DNA of 64,000 nucleotides from JACKOB01 sp024234575 (GTDB lineage Bacteria; Pseudomonadota; Gammaproteobacteria; Pseudomonadales; Oleiphilaceae), in NCBI GenBank assembly GCA_051208035.1, contig JBPJFZ010000004.1, forward strand, positions 186,001 to 250,000, in the 5' to 3' direction. Below the pieces are notes generated by a model. It ran no database searches and was not told the DNA's origin. It saw only the letters and a program-made list of their open reading frames with translations. Shown here one piece after another: positions 62,243-64,000 of this stretch (position 1 is the first letter of the stretch; the number at the start of each line of letters is the position of its first letter). The translations under genes were made by a program, and so were the position numbers.

Positions 62243-62715
62243 CCAAGAAAAGCAGGGCGCCGCGATCTGTCTGTGCGGTGCTCTTAGCTAACCCCTTCCT
62301 CTTGTGCGTCATCCCCCGTATAATGCTCCGCTCGCTTTAAAATTTGTCGTAAAATCAAACTCTCTAAGGCCTTGAATTATAAGACTATATAAGTGCCTTT
62401 GTGCTTTCTTTGGTTGCTATTTAACCTTTTAAGGCGTATTAACGAGAAGTTACGGCAGTTTAAGCTGAAGAATTTATAGACAATCACTCTACCGAAATCG
62501 TTTTTTAAGGTTGGTTTCGAGGTGGGATTGTTTCGTGGTTTGTGTCATTCCAGGTCGATCTTTACTTTATCCCTGGAGCGCTGAGCTGGTCAGTCAGGTA
62601 AGCTATAAGCCTGAGTGTTTTTTATCAGTTCGCATATTCGCCCTTAAGGGCACATGGCTGCGCAAACCTGACTCCGTTTACAATTCAAAAAGAAACTAAG
62701 TGGGAGCAAATTAGT
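62243..62715. other. Long intergenic region before adk
   Basis: 473 bases without a convincing gene. Just after the HDOD stop, GGGCGCCGC (62255-62263) can pair with GCGGTGCTC (62275-62283) using two G-U pairs, without a T run. A 12-base palindrome, GCCCTTAAGGGC, lies at 62640-62651. AT-rich DNA at 62330-62500 probably contains the adk promoter, but no hexamer pair stands out. A 62-codon frame at 62511-62699 has no good start context. Confidence 0.45.
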
Positions 62716-63369
62716 ATGAGAGCAATCCTGTTAGGCGCACCTGGGGCTGGAAAAGGTACTCAGGCGCAACATATAACGCAAAAATTCGGTATTCCGCAGA
62801 TTTCAACAGGCGATATGTTGCGAGCAGCGGTGAAAGCGGGAAGTCCGTTGGGTCTTAAAGTAAAAGAAGTCATGGCGTCAGGCGGACTGGTCTCTGACGA
62901 GACAATTATTGCACTTATCGAAGAACGTGTTAAACAGGATGATTGCGCTGCCGGTTTTTTACTGGATGGGTTCCCTAGAACGATTCCTCAGGCTGAAGCA
63001 GTAAAACAGCAAGGCATCAAAATTGATTATGTCATTGAGATTGATGTCGCTGACGAGGAGATCATTAGTCGTTTAAGTGGTCGTCGCGTGCATGAAGCAA
63101 GTGGCCGTGTTTATCATGTTGTCTACAACCCGCCAAAAGTTGAAGGTAAAGACGACGAAAGCGGTGACCCGTTAATTCAGCGCGAAGACGATAAAGAAGA
63201 AACCGTGCGTAAACGATTGGATATTTATCACTCCCAAACTGCTCCACTGGTTGACTACTACCGCAGCTGGGCAGAAAAAGACAGCACGAATGCGCCGGTG
63301 TATGTGGCAGTGAAGGGTGTGGGTACTGTTGAACAAATTCGCGATCAGATCTTTAGCCAGCTGGCTTGA
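62716..63369 (+). CDS. adk: Adenylate kinase
   Basis: Interconverts ATP + AMP and 2 ADP. The P-loop is LLGAPGAGKGTQAQHI (residues 5-20), the AMP-binding segment ISTGDMLRAAVKAG, and FLLDGFPRTIPQAEAV and LSGRRVHEASGRVYHVVYNPPK (LID; marker block) follow, with REDDKEETVRKRL after it. The LID lacks the four-cysteine zinc site, as in other Gram-negative long-form enzymes. The 217-residue length is standard. GGGAG lies upstream of the ATG. It is followed by tsaB, as in several Pseudomonas-like genomes. Confidence 0.98.
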   Translation: MRAILLGAPGAGKGTQAQHITQKFGIPQISTGDMLRAAVKAGSPLGLKVKEVMASGGLVSDETIIALIEERVKQDDCAAGFLLDGFPRTIPQAEAVKQQGIKIDYVIEIDVADEEIISRLSGRRVHEASGRVYHVVYNPPKVEGKDDESGDPLIQREDDKEETVRKRLDIYHSQTAPLVDYYRSWAEKDSTNAPVYVAVKGVGTVEQIRDQIFSQLA

Positions 63370-63386
63370 TCAACCTTCCTCCTCGG

Positions 63387-63423
63387 CAGCACCAGGCAAT
63401 GTTGAATAGTCTGCCTGGTGCTG
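63387..63423. other. Long hairpin between adk and tsaB
   Basis: CAGCACCAGGCA (63387-63398) and TGCCTGGTGCTG (63412-63423) form a perfect 12-bp stem with a 13-base loop, 18 bases after the adk stop. There is no T run after it, so it may protect the adk 3' end or cause only partial termination. Confidence 0.6.
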
Positions 63424-63499
63424 GTCTGCAGTGTGCTGATAACTCCTCGGCTAAAATAATGCGGCAGACCTGTCGACATCTTATTACTGTGGTAATTGC

Positions 63500-64000
63500 A
63501 TGAGCACGATACTTGCTATTGATACTTCTTCGGATGGGTGTTCGGCCGCACTGCTGGTCGATGGCCGGCTCTTCTCGCGTTTCCAGTTAAGCCCACGCCA
63601 GCATACACACTTGATCATGCCGATGATTGACGAGGTTGTCACAGAGGCTGGTATCAAGAAATCTCAAATTGAAGCCTGTGCTTTTGGCGCTGGACCGGGC
63701 TCATTCACGGGCTTGCGCATCTCCGCTGGCATCGCACAGGGGCTGGCATTTGGTTTGGGGATACCTGTTATATCTGTATCGACATTAGAAGCTCTTGCTT
63801 TTGACCCTTTGATAAGAAACTTCGGTGACTGTACCGTGGCCGCAGCTTTTGATGCGCGTATGGATGAAGTCTACTGGGGAGTCTATCAGTACCGTTGTGT
63901 TAACGGTTCTGCGAGCGTGCAGTCGTTGGTGCCAGACTGTGTCATCAAGCCCGGTGAGCTGACCGCCAGGCAACTGCCTGTAGCCTCTGGTGACAAGCTG
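63500..64000 (+). CDS. tsaB: tRNA threonylcarbamoyladenosine biosynthesis protein TsaB (3' end beyond window)
   Basis: Actin-like-fold partner of TsaD and TsaE in making t6A37 on ANN-decoding tRNAs. The frame opens at ATG 63500 and runs to the window end without a stop (167 codons). The N-terminus ILAIDTSSDGCSAALLVDG and the conserved FGAGPGSFTGLRISAGIAQGLAFGLGIPVISVSTLEALA (marker block) are typical of TsaB, as is AAFDARMDEVYWGVY. The rest of the gene lies outside. Confidence 0.95.
   Translation, partial: MSTILAIDTSSDGCSAALLVDGRLFSRFQLSPRQHTHLIMPMIDEVVTEAGIKKSQIEACAFGAGPGSFTGLRISAGIAQGLAFGLGIPVISVSTLEALAFDPLIRNFGDCTVAAAFDARMDEVYWGVYQYRCVNGSASVQSLVPDCVIKPGELTARQLPVASGDKL

Noticed and set aside
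62640..62651. 12-base palindrome GCCCTTAAGGGC
   Set aside because: About sixteen perfect 12-mers of this sort are expected by chance in 64 kb, and no second copy was noticed near another gene.
62511..62699. 62-codon frame in the gap before adk
   Set aside because: No ribosome binding site and no family resemblance; it probably reflects chance in the adk leader.
1..64000. tRNA/rRNA genes, CRISPR arrays, insertion sequences, prophage genes, defence islands
   Set aside because: Both strands were read for these; no cloverleaf, repeat-spacer array, transposase, integrase or phage gene was recognised. Nearly all DNA is conserved core genes.

Overview
The window is a stretch of chromosomal, mostly housekeeping DNA from a gammaproteobacterium. 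Three conserved gene neighbourhoods support this: yfjD-ypjD / ffh-rpsP-rimM-trmD-rplS, sdhE-ygfX-nadB / rpoE-rseA-rseB-rseC-mucD-lepA-lepB-rnc-era-recO-pdxJ, and barA(gacS) / cysM-rlmD-relA-mazG. The last order, a mucD-type protease next to rseC and a DUF4845 gene between lepB and rnc point to the Pseudomonadales/Cellvibrionales/Oceanospirillales side rather than to enterics. Base composition looks close to balanced. No tRNA, rRNA, CRISPR array, insertion sequence or prophage was seen. The genus is not determined.

Layout. 1-2.1 kb: an RstA/RstB-like two-component pair, its regulator cut by the window edge. 2.4-6.7 kb: glycerol 3-phosphate utilisation (glpD, glpR, glpK) with two recognisable GlpR operators. 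6.7-10.1 kb: argD and argF with an orphan iron-type ABC ATPase. 10.4-15.7 kb: accessory genes (hydantoinase B family, grxD, a TonB-like protein, DUF1631). 15.9-22.1 kb: CNNM/CorC protein, YpjD, SRP protein Ffh and the rpsP-rimM-trmD-rplS ribosome/tRNA operon. 22.3-26.3 kb: dsbC, a small cysteine-rich lipoprotein, hom and thrC. 26.4-31.9 kb: recJ, prfB with its programmed +1 frameshift, lysS and ung. 31.9-36.6 kb (minus): an HDOD protein, ygfZ, ygfX, sdhE and nadB. 36.6-41.7 kb: the sigma-E envelope-stress operon. 41.9-48.1 kb: lepA-lepB-DUF4845-rnc-era-recO-pdxJ with overlapping stops and starts. 48.1-51 kb: the hybrid kinase BarA/GacS. 51.4-57.2 kb: cysM, rlmD, relA and mazG. 57.2-64 kb: a small conserved protein, ppc, a YbaK-like/HDOD fusion, adk and the start of tsaB.

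How the parts fit. Several linked regulators are present: GlpR over glycerol genes, sigma-E with its anti-sigma factor RseA and modulator RseB, BarA/GacS (top of the Gac/Csr cascade), and RelA for the stringent response. Regulatory DNA that can be read directly includes two GlpR palindromes with identical geometry, a sigma-E-type promoter in front of rpoE, the RF2 frameshift site, and several intrinsic terminators (after rstB, rplS, thrC, lysS and mucD). Most starts were moved from the longest open frame to an internal ATG/GTG with a ribosome binding site; each entry says so.

No clearly novel large system was found. The observations most worth a second look are an in-frame, well-initiated 53-codon leader before rpoE, a terminator-like hairpin pointing towards argD, a four-cysteine lipoprotein beside dsbC, a DUF1631/TonB-like gene pair, and a YbaK-like/HDOD fusion.
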